In this document: one piece after another, positions 1 to 8,424 of the stretch
How the letters are laid out: every line of letters begins with the position of its first letter
How positions within the stretch are numbered: position 1 is the first letter of the stretch
DNA from: Marinifilaceae bacterium
GTDB taxonomy: Bacteria > Bacteroidota > Bacteroidia > Bacteroidales > Marinifilaceae
Assembly: GCA_016744515.1 (NCBI GenBank)
Contig: JADGEF010000011.1
Span: 1-44,265, forward strand
Direction of reading: 5' to 3'
Length of the DNA: 44,265 nt
Program-made: the position numbers and the translations under genes
The notes under the pieces: generated by a model
What the model saw: only the letters and a program-made list of their open reading frames with translations
The model's database searches: none
What the model was told of the DNA's origin: nothing

Positions 1-84
1 TCGGCCGGGCTTTTCGTTGCAACTCCTCGCCCCAGCGCACAAAAGCCCAAACAGCTGCGGGGTTTCCACTACAATCCCTAACCC
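1..84. repeat. GC-richer intergenic repeat-like segment
   Basis: This block is clearly richer in G and C than the following kilobase. It carries the words CCGGGCTTTTCGTTGCAA and GGTTTCCACTACAATCCCTAA. From memory, similar paired words recur as intergenic elements in many Bacteroidota genomes, but I cannot search for it here. An 87-residue open frame runs through it and into the downstream tandem repeat; that frame has no recognisable protein features and I do not call it a gene. The left part may be cut by the window edge. Confidence 0.3.
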
Positions 85-130
85 AAACCAGAGCAAAACC
101 ATTAAATTAATTGACTGTAAAATAGAAATG

Positions 131-443
131 CAAATACCCATTTCAATTTTTTTAGAGACCTTTTTTTTGTGTAAATATCCAAAACGAATCTTTTTGGCAG
201 CCTACAAAAATGTAAACAGTCAAAAAGGTTCATTTTTACACCTTACATTATTGCTAGAAGCTAAGAAAGATTCAAAATGAGATAAAACAAAAGTGTAAAT
301 GCCCATTTCAATTCTTTTTATGGTCTTACATATGTGCAGAGCTCCAGAAACGAATCTTTTTGGCAGCCTACAAAAGTGTAAACAGTCAAAAAGGTTCATT
401 TTTACACCTTACATTATTGCTAGAAGCTAAAAAGATTCAAAAT
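131..443. repeat. Two-copy degenerate tandem repeat, period about 165 bp
   Basis: Copy 1 (about 131-278) and copy 2 (about 296-443) are direct repeats. Their 3' two thirds, from the shared word AACGAATCTTTTTGGCAGCC (copy 1 starts at 183, copy 2 at 349) to AGATTCAAAAT, are almost identical over about 95 bp. The 5' part, beginning with CCCATTTCAATT, is more diverged. A third, much more degenerate copy can be sensed around 485-540 (ACAAAAG, then ATCGAATCTTTTAGGGCAT). No coding potential is evident. Confidence 0.8.
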
Positions 444-596
444 AGATACTTACACAATTGTAAATAAGTTTAAAAGTTTTAAAATGGCATTTTACAAAAG
501 TTATGGGTCTTAAATCGAATCTTTTAGGGCATTTGCAAATCTGCAAGTAGCTTTATTAAATAGATAATGCATACAACTTGTTTTGAATACCGAAAA

Positions 597-643
597 AGTT
601 ATCGGATAAATTTTAGTAAATGCTTAATATTTATCCGATAACT
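597..643. repeat. Perfect 15-bp inverted repeat with 17-nt spacer
   Basis: The arms AGTTATCGGATAAAT (597-611) and ATTTATCCGATAACT (629-643) are exact reverse complements. No T-run follows on either strand, so a simple intrinsic terminator is unlikely. Arms of this size could be a recombinase or transposase site, a regulator site, or a processed RNA hairpin; nothing in the window decides between them. Confidence 0.75.
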
Positions 644-738
644 CGCAATGGAAAGATTACCTAGGGATCATCAGGAGGAAACCTAATATTTATCACAAAG
701 GGATAACATATCTATAGAAAATTCACAGAGAAAACATT

Positions 739-755
739 CGACCCTAAAAGGGTCG
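739..755. repeat. Perfect 7-bp hairpin, 3-nt loop
   Basis: CGACCCT (739-745) pairs exactly with AGGGTCG (749-755) around an AAA loop. It lies in the gene-free first kilobase. There is no adjacent T-tract on the plus strand and only a short T-rich stretch on the minus strand, so its role is unclear. The rest of 644-1000 shows no gene or further structure that I can support. Confidence 0.5.
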
Positions 756-1002
756 TACCAATAAAAAATATGCGTGGGCTATAGACATATGAACCTTTCG
801 GATTCTCAAAAAGAAAAAGCACATAAAAAAAGACACTCCATGGAATACCCAACAAATTCAACAAAAAAATAATTCATAATTATTTCTCATCCTCGCCAAC
901 CCGTCACCGCCCATAGCACTATTATTTGGAGGAAAAATTAAGCCTATATCATACATTCTCACTTATTCAGTTTCTTTCGAAACAACAGCAAACTGAGTTT
1001 TT

Positions 1003-1037
1003 CAGTTAATAAACTACAACCAATAGTTGTCTAACTG
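1003..1037. promoter_or_regulatory. Nested dyad, probable BlaI-type operator
   Basis: Two perfectly paired arm sets are nested: CAGTTA (1003-1008) with TAACTG (1032-1037), and inside it ACAAC (1016-1020) with GTTGT (1026-1030). The site lies 39 bp before the blaI-like start codon. BlaI/MecI repressors bind dyads of the ACA/TGT type and usually control their own operon, so autoregulation is the natural reading. A further weaker dyad, CAGTTT/AAACTG, lies just upstream (968-995). Confidence 0.5.
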
Positions 1038-1075
1038 GAAAATATAGTTACTTTTATAAAAACAAATATTATATC

Positions 1076-1450
1076 ATGAAAAAACTGACTAATCGTGAAG
1101 AAGAAATAATGGAAATTTTCTGGCGAAAAGATTCTATGTTTATTAAAGATGTTATCGAACGACTTGATGATCCTAAGCCACATTATAACACTATTTCGAC
1201 AATTGTACGCGCATTGGAGGAGAAAGGCTTTATAGGTCACGAACAGTTTGGAAATACATACCGATACTTTGCTGTCATTTCGCGTGAAGAGTTCAGTAAA
1301 AACTCAATCAAGAATCTAGTGAAAAAATATTTCGACACCTCTTATACTTCGGTTGTTTCTATGTTTGTTGAAGAACATGAAATTTCTACGGAAGAAATTC
1401 AGGAGTTAATCCATCAGGTTAAATCTCGTAAAAACAAAGAAAATGAATAA
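1076..1450 (+). CDS. BlaI/MecI/CopY-family transcriptional repressor
   Basis: This 124-residue protein has the size and layout of the BlaI/MecI/CopY family: an N-terminal winged helix (about residues 3-65) starting with the typical LTNREEEIMEIFW, a recognition helix around NTISTIVRALEEKGFI, and a helical C-terminal dimerisation part. Family members repress a neighbouring membrane metallopeptidase operon and are inactivated by cleavage when that sensor is triggered. Its last codons overlap the start of the downstream M56 gene by 8 bp, so the two are translationally coupled. A nested dyad upstream suits autoregulation. No beta-lactamase gene is nearby, so the regulon is probably not antibiotic resistance. 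The family call is firm; the inducing signal is unknown. Confidence 0.9.
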   Translation: MKKLTNREEEIMEIFWRKDSMFIKDVIERLDDPKPHYNTISTIVRALEEKGFIGHEQFGNTYRYFAVISREEFSKNSIKNLVKKYFDTSYTSVVSMFVEEHEISTEEIQELIHQVKSRKNKENE

Positions 1451-2981
1451 CTGGTTATTGTTCCTGTTAAAATCGACTTCAGTATTAAGTCTACTATATG
1501 TATTCTTTCGCATACTGTTGCGTAAAGATACCGTTTTTAACACCAACCGAATAATTCTGGTATTCACTATATTAGCTTCAATAATTATACCTTTCATTTA
1601 TTTACCACACTCTTTTCATTATATTGATCTAGTTAATTTAAATCCTATTTCTCTCAACAATACAATTCTTGAAAAGCCTATTCAGGCAAATGATATTTCT
1701 GTAACAGTTCATTCTTCGGTGCCAGTTTCAGATCCAATACAGTCTACTGTTATTTCAACTGAAATGATTGTACTATTCGTTTATCTTACAGGTGTTATTA
1801 TTTCCTTATTACTATTAATTTACAACACCTGCTCTGTTTTACTCTTGTTTAGGAAAGCACGAAAAGAAGATTTGAATGGAATAAATTTAATGGTTGTAGA
1901 TGACGATATTCCCGCATTTTCATTCAACCAGTATATTCTAATTTCACAACACGATTATGACTCTAATTCAGAAGCAATTATCACTCACGAATTGTCACAC
2001 ATAAAACAGGGGCATTTTTACGATTCATTGTTAATGGAATTTGTTAAAATAATCTATTGGTTTAATCCGCTTGTTTATCTTATGAATAAGGATATGAAAG
2101 AAATTCATGAGTTTCAAGCAGATGAAAAAACGCTTAAATCTGGTGTCGATGTATCTAAATATCAATTACTAATAATTCAAAAAAGTGTTGGACATAAAAA
2201 GTTCGCACTTGCAAATAGTTTTAATCATTGTCAAATTAAAAATCGTATTACTATGATGAACAAATCAAAAAACACAAAAGTATTGAGTTGGAAGGTGGCG
2301 ACCTTTCTTCCAGTACTTGCCTTTTTACTGATGGCTTTCGGTAGAGAAGCAGAAAAAGCACCAGCTAAAGTTAATGTGCCAGAAACAAGTATCACAACAT
2401 CTAAAGTCGTTCAAAAAGAACATGAACAATTTAGTCAAAGAATTGAGATCAAAAGAGATGGTAACTACATTAACAACAAACGATGTTCCTTCGAAGAGAT
2501 CTCGTCACAAGATAAAAAATGGAGAGAAGCAAGTAACGATTGGATTTTTCTATCCATAGATAAAGCTGTTCCGCTTAAACGTATTGATGAAGTCAGAGCA
2601 GCTTTGAAAGGGAGTTATTGGGTTGTTCAATCAACAATCGATTCTGATGATTTAGTATATTTTATGGGAGATGTATCTAAATCAGCAAAATTTACACAAG
2701 GTAAATGGAATGATTGGATGAAAAATCAGATAGTTAAATTAACTAAAAGTAAAGTAGGGACATATAAAATAGATTACAGTTTTATTATCGATAAAAATGG
2801 TAAAGTTAGAGATGCTCATATTATCAAGGGATTTGATAATCATGAATTTAATGCAGGATTAAAAAAAATCCTAACTCAAATACCCGACTGGGAGCCTGCG
2901 ATGAGAGGTAGTGATAATGTAAGTGTTTATTTTAAAATAGGGACAAGAATAGCAACAGTATTGAATATTGTAGAAAAATAA
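1443..2981 (+). CDS. BlaR1-like M56 membrane metallopeptidase with TonB-like C-terminal domain
   Basis: The 512-residue protein has N-terminal membrane segments (about 5-25, 37-55 and 107-137), then a cytosolic zinc protease loop with HELSH at 182-186 and a downstream HEFQAD (222-227) offering the third ligand. A last membrane segment (about 286-300) is followed by an extracytoplasmic tail. That tail is not a penicillin-binding sensor domain as in BlaR1. Its last 90 or so residues (YSFIIDKNGKVRDAHIIKGF and onward) resemble the TonB C-terminal fold seen in many Bacteroidota M56 proteins. It probably senses an envelope signal and triggers cleavage of the BlaI-like partner encoded just upstream. 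The M56 assignment is secure; the ligand is not known. Confidence 0.88.
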   Translation: MNNWLLFLLKSTSVLSLLYVFFRILLRKDTVFNTNRIILVFTILASIIIPFIYLPHSFHYIDLVNLNPISLNNTILEKPIQANDISVTVHSSVPVSDPIQSTVISTEMIVLFVYLTGVIISLLLLIYNTCSVLLLFRKARKEDLNGINLMVVDDDIPAFSFNQYILISQHDYDSNSEAIITHELSHIKQGHFYDSLLMEFVKIIYWFNPLVYLMNKDMKEIHEFQADEKTLKSGVDVSKYQLLIIQKSVGHKKFALANSFNHCQIKNRITMMNKSKNTKVLSWKVATFLPVLAFLLMAFGREAEKAPAKVNVPETSITTSKVVQKEHEQFSQRIEIKRDGNYINNKRCSFEEISSQDKKWREASNDWIFLSIDKAVPLKRIDEVRAALKGSYWVVQSTIDSDDLVYFMGDVSKSAKFTQGKWNDWMKNQIVKLTKSKVGTYKIDYSFIIDKNGKVRDAHIIKGFDNHEFNAGLKKILTQIPDWEPAMRGSDNVSVYFKIGTRIATVLNIVEK

Positions 2982-3010
2982 GATTTGATCTGTTAACTGA
3001 ATAAAGAAAA

Positions 3011-3050
3011 CTGTCGGCTTTGGTGCGTCTCCATTGCCGACAGCTTTACA
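3011..3050 (+). terminator. Possible terminator after the M56 gene
   Basis: CTGTCGGC (3011-3018) pairs perfectly with GCCGACAG (3036-3043) across a 17-nt loop. The hairpin starts 30 bp after the M56 stop codon. The T-tract that follows is poor (CTTTACATC), so efficiency is uncertain. The rest of the 317-bp gap to yifB shows nothing else except short repeats at 3272-3296. Confidence 0.5.
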
Positions 3051-3271
3051 TCATTGTCAAATGAGTTGTATTACTACAACAAACCAAAAGTAATAAAAAA
3101 CAATCCGATACCGAAATATGAATAATTTCGATCCGATTATAAAGTGGATGTTTTTAATAAAACAACAATTATTCGTTGGTTGACAATACGGCTAAATGCA
3201 AACTTTCAAAAATTTATCTTCCAAAGATTGGGTAATAATTAATAGGCTCACTGGACTTGCAACAAAATCAT

Positions 3272-3296
3272 AATTCGTAATTATTAATTCGTAATT
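3272..3296. repeat. Short direct repeat AATTCGTAATT
   Basis: The 11-bp word AATTCGTAATT occurs at 3272-3282 and again at 3286-3296, just beyond the 3' end of yifB. Similar AATTCATAATT-type words occur between thyA and folA (about 5917-5950) and near 870. These look like simple intergenic AT-rich repeats with no evident function. Confidence 0.6.
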
Positions 3297-3298
3297 CT

Positions 3299-4837
3299 CT
3301 ACCCTCCCCACCCATCACGATCGAGGCTGCGATACTGAATAGCCTCCGATAAATGATCAGTTTCAATAGTTGCAGAACCTTCTAAATCGGCAATTGTTCG
3401 TGAGACCTTCAGTATTCTATCGTAGGCACGAGCAGATAGTCCAACTTTCTCCATAGCGACTTTCAAAAGATTCATTCCTTCTTCATTAGGTTGACAATGT
3501 TTTCTTAAAAGACGAGAACTCATCATCGCATTTGAGTGAATACCTTCCTCATCAGCAAAACGTATTGATTGAATCTCTCGGGCAGCCTCTACCCTTGCTC
3601 TAATGTTCTCCGATTTTTCGGAAAGTCGCTCTTCTGATATTTTATCGAAAGAAACTGGCGTCACCTCAATATGAATATCAATACGATCGAGAAGTGGTCC
3701 TGAAATTCGACTCAAATATTTTTGAACCATACCTGGAGGGCATAAGCAATCTTTATCAGGATGGTTATAAAACCCGCAAGGGCAAGGGTTCATCGATGAA
3801 ATTAACATTACACTTGCTGGATAATCAACCGTAAATTTAGCTCGCGAAATGGTGATGGTTCTATCCTCCAAAGGTTGCCGCATCACCTCAAGCACCGTTC
3901 GCTTAAATTCTGGTAGCTCATCTAAAAACAAAACACCATTGTGCGATAAAGATATTTCGCCTGGTTTGGGTACGGTTCCACCACCAACTAAAGCCACGTC
4001 AGAAATTGTGTGGTGTGGGCTCCTGAAAGGTCTCTTAGTCATTAAACCTCCTGCTTTATCAAGGGTTCCGGCAACCGAATGAATCTTCGTTGTTTCCAGA
4101 GCCTCTTGCAAACTTAAAGGCGGTAAAATACCCGGTATTCGCTTTGCCAACATCGTCTTCCCTGAACCTGGAGGACCAATCATTATAATATTATGCCCAC
4201 CCGCTGCTGCAATTTCTAGAGCACGTTTCACATTCTCCTGCCCTTTTACATCAGCAAAGTCATGTTCAAAATGATTCAGGTGAGAATAGAATTCAGCTCT
4301 GGTATCCACTTCGGTAATAACTAACTCAGCATCTCCATTAAAAAAGTCAATTAACTCCTTAATGTTTTCAATCCCGTAAACTTTTAAATTATTGACAACG
4401 GCAGCTTCTTTTGCATTCTCCTTAGGCAAAATTAAACCTTCAAACCCCTCTTCTCTTGCTTTAATTGCCATTGGCAACACACCTTTTATGGGCACTAAAC
4501 TTCCATCGAGCGAAAGCTCACCCATAATCACATACTTCTGTAAATCGGGACATTTAATTTGCTCCGTAGCCGTTAAAATCCCAATGGCTAGGGGTAAATC
4601 ATAGGCCGACCCTTCCTTTCGAATATCTGCAGGAGCCATATTAATGATGATCTTCTTGCCTGGAATCTTATATCCGACTTCTCTTAATGCAGAATCTATC
4701 CTTTGCTGGCTTTCTTTAACAGCATTATCTGCCAAACCAACCAAACTGAAACGAACTCCGTTAAAAACATTAACCTCGATAGTAATTGTTGTAGCATGTA
4801 TACCATACACAGCACTTCCGTATGTTTTAATAAGCAT
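3299..4837 (-). CDS. yifB: YifB/ComM-family Mg-chelatase-like AAA+ ATPase
   Basis: The 512 residues match the full length of the YifB/ComM family. An N-terminal ribosomal-S5-like/Lon-like domain (about 1-170) precedes a Mg-chelatase-type AAA+ core with Walker A GPPGSGKT at 221-228, a Walker B region (GVLFLDELPEF) and the family's cysteine-rich MNPCPCGFYNHPDKDCLCPPG segment. A C-terminal helical domain follows. ComM-type proteins are hexameric helicases that extend heteroduplex during natural transformation, but the family is widespread in bacteria not known to be competent. It stands alone, convergent with the M56 gene and divergent from thyA. The family call is very secure; the cellular role here is inferred. 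Confidence 0.95.
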   Translation of the reverse strand: MLIKTYGSAVYGIHATTITIEVNVFNGVRFSLVGLADNAVKESQQRIDSALREVGYKIPGKKIIINMAPADIRKEGSAYDLPLAIGILTATEQIKCPDLQKYVIMGELSLDGSLVPIKGVLPMAIKAREEGFEGLILPKENAKEAAVVNNLKVYGIENIKELIDFFNGDAELVITEVDTRAEFYSHLNHFEHDFADVKGQENVKRALEIAAAGGHNIIMIGPPGSGKTMLAKRIPGILPPLSLQEALETTKIHSVAGTLDKAGGLMTKRPFRSPHHTISDVALVGGGTVPKPGEISLSHNGVLFLDELPEFKRTVLEVMRQPLEDRTITISRAKFTVDYPASVMLISSMNPCPCGFYNHPDKDCLCPPGMVQKYLSRISGPLLDRIDIHIEVTPVSFDKISEERLSEKSENIRARVEAAREIQSIRFADEEGIHSNAMMSSRLLRKHCQPNEEGMNLLKVAMEKVGLSARAYDRILKVSRTIADLEGSATIETDHLSEAIQYRSLDRDGWGG

Positions 4838-5009
4838 TGGGCTCTATTTTAAGGTAGTAAATTTTTCAATCGAACATTAAAGATATAATTTATGTTGAAT
4901 TAAATAAGCAATTCACAAAAAAACATCTGTCAAAAGAAATCTTATTGTATGCTTTATCGCGATTATATCGAGTTTTCAACATCATGTTAATAAGTTGATG
5001 CATGAAATA

Positions 5010-5017
5010 TATCTTTG
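5010..5017 (+). promoter_or_regulatory. Possible -7 element for thyA
   Basis: TATCTTTG matches the Bacteroidota -7 consensus TAnnTTTG and lies 65 bp before the thyA start. I do not see a good TTTG at the expected -33 position, so this rests on one half of the promoter only. Confidence 0.35.
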
Positions 5018-5082
5018 AGAGAAACATTCTTTCAATGGAAAGTTTAACTTTAAACTGATTTTAAGAATAAACTAAAACTACT

Positions 5083-5877
5083 ATGCGTCAATATCTCGAA
5101 TTACTAGAAAAGGTAAGCCAAGAAGGTAACCAAAAAGGTGACCGAACTGGAACCGGAACAATCAGTATTTTCGGACATCAAATGCGATTCGACTTATCAG
5201 AAGGGTTTCCTGTTTTAACAACTAAGAAACTTCATTTAAAGTCAATTATTCATGAGCTTTTATGGTTTCTAAATGGAGATACAAATGTAAAATACCTACA
5301 AGACAATGGCGTAAGAATTTGGAACGAATGGGCTGACGAGAAAGGCGATTTGGGACACGTATATGGTTACCAATGGCGTTCATGGCCTAAAGCTAATGGC
5401 GAACATATCGATCAAATTTCACAACTGATAAACGATATCAAAACCAACCCAAACTCTCGCCGACTAATTGTGAGTGCATGGAATGTAGCCGATATCGAAA
5501 ATATGGCTTTGCCTCCATGTCATGCTTTATTCCAGTTCTATGTGGCTAACGGGAAACTATCTTGCCAGCTCTACCAACGAAGTGCCGATATCTTTTTAGG
5601 TGTGCCATTTAATATTGCCTCGTACGCTTTGCTAACAATGATGATTGCGCAGGTTTGTGATTTGGAACTTGGTGATTTCGTTCACACATTAGGTGATGCG
5701 CACATCTACAACAATCATTTAGAACAAGTTGATTTACAATTGACACGTAAGCCTAAAAAACTGCCTCAATTGAAAATTAATCCTGACGTAAAAAGCATAT
5801 TCGATTTTAAATACGAAGATTTCAGCCTAGAGAACTACGAAGCTGACCCGAATATCAAGGGTGCTATATCAGTGTAA
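5083..5877 (+). CDS. thyA: Thymidylate synthase ThyA
   Basis: At 264 residues it has exactly the length of the classical E. coli enzyme, and the active-site cysteine in [12 protein letters not shown] falls at residue 146, the same number. Folate- and dUMP-binding segments ([11 protein letters not shown] near residue 21, [10 protein letters not shown] near 128, [18 protein letters not shown]) are all present. It converts dUMP to dTMP in the cytoplasm using methylene-tetrahydrofolate and leaves dihydrofolate, which the next gene's product recycles. First gene of a probable thyA-folA-GNAT operon; the 80-bp gap to folA contains only AT-rich short repeats. Confidence 0.98.
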   Translation: MRQYLELLEKVSQEGNQKGDRTGTGTISIFGHQMRFDLSEGFPVLTTKKLHLKSIIHELLWFLNGDTNVKYLQDNGVRIWNEWADEKGDLGHVYGYQWRSWPKANGEHIDQISQLINDIKTNPNSRRLIVSAWNVADIENMALPPCHALFQFYVANGKLSCQLYQRSADIFLGVPFNIASYALLTMMIAQVCDLELGDFVHTLGDAHIYNNHLEQVDLQLTRKPKKLPQLKINPDVKSIFDFKYEDFSLENYEADPNIKGAISV

Positions 5878-5957
5878 ACTAATTAGGATTCATAAATTAT
5901 GAGTTCTGAATTATTTTAATTCATAATTAATTATTCATCATTTATAATTATTGAAGT

Positions 5958-6443
5958 ATGAAATTATCTATCATCGTAGCAACATCTCAAAACAATGTTA
6001 TTGGGAAAGACAATCAACTAATTTGGCGTTTATCTGCCGACCTAAAAAGGTTCAAGGCTTTAACAACAGGGCACCATATTATTATGGGACGTAAAACATT
6101 TGATTCAATTGGGAAACCTTTACCTAATCGTACATCTATTGTTATTACCCGTCAAGCGGATTATAAAGTTGAAGGTTGCATTGTAGTTAATTCTTTGGAG
6201 GAAGCACTTGAGAAAGTACCTGCCGACCAAGAAGCTTTTATTATTGGTGGTGGAACAATCTATAAGGAAGCAATCGAAAAAGCTGACAAGTTATATCTAA
6301 CTCGTGTTCAGAATAAATTTGATGGCGACACATTCTTCCCTAAAATCGACTTTAAGATATGGAATAGCGTAAAACGTGAAGATCATATGCCAAGCGAGAA
6401 AAATGAATACGCTTATTCTTTCATCGACTATGTGAGAAAATAG
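5958..6443 (+). CDS. folA: Dihydrofolate reductase
   Basis: The 161-residue protein has a normal DHFR length and motif order: IIVATSQNNVIGKDNQLIWR at the N-terminus, the acidic active-site residue Asp28 in SADLKRFK, the NADPH-binding segment HHIIMGRKTFDSIG, and IIGGGTIYKEA. It reduces dihydrofolate to tetrahydrofolate, directly recycling the by-product of ThyA encoded 80 bp upstream. The pairing is widely conserved. The stop codon is only 3 bp from the next start, so the three genes are probably co-transcribed. Confidence 0.97.
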   Translation: MKLSIIVATSQNNVIGKDNQLIWRLSADLKRFKALTTGHHIIMGRKTFDSIGKPLPNRTSIVITRQADYKVEGCIVVNSLEEALEKVPADQEAFIIGGGTIYKEAIEKADKLYLTRVQNKFDGDTFFPKIDFKIWNSVKREDHMPSEKNEYAYSFIDYVRK

Positions 6444-6446
6444 AAT

Positions 6447-6974
6447 ATGATTAAACTCAGAGCTTTAAGTAAGCTTCAGGTTTCTCCATTTTATGATTGG
6501 TTGAATGATGAAGATAGTATTAGATATTCTCTTTCAGCTTTTAAAAAAATCAATACTCAGACTGAAGTCGACCTTTGGTTCGAAACTCTTCTTCAAGATG
6601 AAAAAAACTTTAACCTAGGCATCTTTTTAAAAGAAAATAATCAACTGGTTGGCTATGCGGGTATCTGCAATATATCTGAACAGAATCAATCTGGAGAATA
6701 TTTTATTTTCATTGGAGATAAATCTGTTTGGGGGAAAGGAATTGGCAGCCAAGTAAGTAAGCAACTTATCGAAATTGCTTTTCAAGATAAAAAACTGAAT
6801 CGATTAATGCTTACAGTTTCAGAACTTAATATTGGAGGTGTAAAAGCTTACCAAAAAGCTGGTTTTAAAACTGAAGGTCGATTAAGACAATCTTGTTTCA
6901 GAGATGGAAAATTCCATGACAAACTTATCATGTCTGTTTTAAAAGAAGAATATCTTCAAACTATAAAAGCATAA
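6447..6974 (+). CDS. GNAT-family N-acetyltransferase, RimJ/RimL-like
   Basis: The 175-residue protein has a GNAT fold. The acetyl-CoA-binding motif A is visible as KSVWGKGIGSQVSKQLIEIAF, followed by LNRLMLTVSELNIGGVKAYQKAGFKTEGRLRQ, which is characteristic of the RimJ/RimL-like branch acting on protein N-termini, amino sugars or small amines. The substrate cannot be told from sequence. It starts 3 bp after folA, so it is the last cistron of the thyA-folA operon; a strong hairpin terminator follows immediately. A folate-related role is possible, but there is no direct evidence. Confidence 0.88.
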   Translation: MIKLRALSKLQVSPFYDWLNDEDSIRYSLSAFKKINTQTEVDLWFETLLQDEKNFNLGIFLKENNQLVGYAGICNISEQNQSGEYFIFIGDKSVWGKGIGSQVSKQLIEIAFQDKKLNRLMLTVSELNIGGVKAYQKAGFKTEGRLRQSCFRDGKFHDKLIMSVLKEEYLQTIKA

Positions 6975-6980
6975 AGCAAC

Positions 6981-7014
6981 AAAAAGTCTGATTAAATAAT
7001 CAGACTTTTTGTTT
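6981..7014. terminator. Bidirectional intrinsic terminator
   Basis: AAAAAGTCTGATTA (6981-6994) pairs perfectly with TAATCAGACTTTTT (6997-7010) and is flanked by A- and T-runs. It sits between the convergent acetyltransferase gene (ends 6974) and clpX (ends 7031), so it can serve both strands. Confidence 0.9.
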
Positions 7015-7030
7015 TTATATAGAATATGGC

Positions 7031-8245
7031 TTAAGCTATTCTTAAGTGCTTCATATTTGTTTTCTCCAATTTACTTGCAGCATACTCAGCATCAATAGTA
7101 ACAGATTTTTCATCAGATGTTGGCAATTCAAACATTGCATCCATCATGATTGCTTCACAAATTGAACGCAAACCACGTGCACCTAATTTGTATTCCAAGG
7201 CCTTATCAACAATATATTCAAGAGCAGTTTCGTCAAAAGTCAACTCAATATCATCAATACTAAACAACTTATTGTATTGCTTAATGATTGAGTTTTTAGG
7301 CTCTGTAAGAATATTTCTAAGAGCTTCTCTGTCTAAAGGCTCTAGGTAAGTTAAAACTGGCAAACGACCGATAATCTCAGGAATCAAACCAAATGATTTT
7401 AAATCCTGTGGTGCAATATATTGCAAGAAATTTTCCTGATCAACTTTCTCTGCAACTTTACTTGCATTAAAACCTACAACTGCCGTATTTAAACGCTGTG
7501 CAATTTTACGCTGAATACCATCGAAAGCCCCTCCACAAATGAAAAGTACATTCTTAGTATTTACTGGTATCATTTTCTGATCAGGATGCTTACGTCCGCC
7601 TTGCGGTGGTACGTTGATAATAGATCCTTCAAGCAATTTCAATAAACCTTGCTGAACACCTTCACCAGAAACGTCACGAGTAATTGATGGGTTATCACTC
7701 TTACGTGCAATTTTATCAATCTCATCTATAAATACAATCCCTTTTTCTGCTGCCTCAACATCATAATCAGAAGCTTGTAATAAGCGTGTAAGAATCGATT
7801 CGATATCTTCACCTACATATCCTGCCTCAGTCAATACAGTTGCATCAACAATTGTAAATGGTACATGCAACATTTTAGCAATTGTTCTTGCCAAAAGTGT
7901 TTTCCCTGTTCCAGTTTCTCCAACTAAGATGATATTCGATTTTTCAATTTCAATCTCTTCCTCATCTTCTTCCTGAAGTAATCTTTTGTAATGGTTATAA
8001 ACTGCTACCGAAAGATATTTCTTAGCTGCATCTTGTCCAATCACATACTGATCCAAGAAAGTTTTAATCTCAGTTGGCTTCAACAGTTTAAGCTCATTCA
8101 AATTAAGATCTGAATTAACCTTAGATTCTTCTTTGATGATATCATGAGCTTGCTCAATACAACTATCACAGATATGACCACTGATCCCCGCAATTAAAAG
8201 ATTGGTATCTTTTTTATCTCGCCCACAAAATGAACATTTATCCAT
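7031..8245 (-). CDS. clpX: ATP-dependent Clp protease ATP-binding subunit ClpX
   Basis: The 404-residue protein carries the ClpX N-terminal zinc-binding domain with cysteines at 4, 7, 26 and 29. The AAA+ core follows, with Walker A GETGTGKT at 109-116, Walker [10 protein letters not shown] around 170-178, the pore loop GYVGED, and a C-terminal small domain. It unfolds tagged substrates and feeds them to ClpP, whose gene lies just upstream on the same strand. The 179-bp clpP-clpX gap contains a perfect hairpin without a T-tract. Length and motifs are complete and the assignment is secure. Confidence 0.98.
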   Translation of the reverse strand: MDKCSFCGRDKKDTNLLIAGISGHICDSCIEQAHDIIKEESKVNSDLNLNELKLLKPTEIKTFLDQYVIGQDAAKKYLSVAVYNHYKRLLQEEDEEEIEIEKSNIILVGETGTGKTLLARTIAKMLHVPFTIVDATVLTEAGYVGEDIESILTRLLQASDYDVEAAEKGIVFIDEIDKIARKSDNPSITRDVSGEGVQQGLLKLLEGSIINVPPQGGRKHPDQKMIPVNTKNVLFICGGAFDGIQRKIAQRLNTAVVGFNASKVAEKVDQENFLQYIAPQDLKSFGLIPEIIGRLPVLTYLEPLDREALRNILTEPKNSIIKQYNKLFSIDDIELTFDETALEYIVDKALEYKLGARGLRSICEAIMMDAMFELPTSDEKSVTIDAEYAASKLEKTNMKHLRIA

Positions 8246-8322
8246 AAGTAAAATATAGTCTTTTAGCTTGCCGATGTCAGTTCATAACATCATTAAACCA
8301 TTTGTTTTACAATTAAATCAAT

Positions 8323-8345
8323 AATCGTATTTTCAGAATACGATT
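8323..8345. repeat. Perfect 9-bp hairpin between clpP and clpX
   Basis: AATCGTATT (8323-8331) and AATACGATT (8337-8345) are exact reverse complements around a 5-nt loop. Neither strand has a following T-run, so it does not look like a full terminator. Reading from clpP to clpX on the minus strand it could be an RNA stability or processing element or a regulator site. Confidence 0.5.
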
Positions 8346-8424
8346 CCTTCTTATATTAGAAATGCAAAGTTAAGTATTTTAAGCTAAACTCTGCATTTCC
8401 AAGATTTTTATGATTTCTCAGTCC

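Noticed and set aside
17..280. An 87-residue open frame near the left edge
   Set aside because: It runs through the GC-richer block and into a non-coding tandem repeat whose second copy does not preserve the frame, and it has no recognisable protein pattern.
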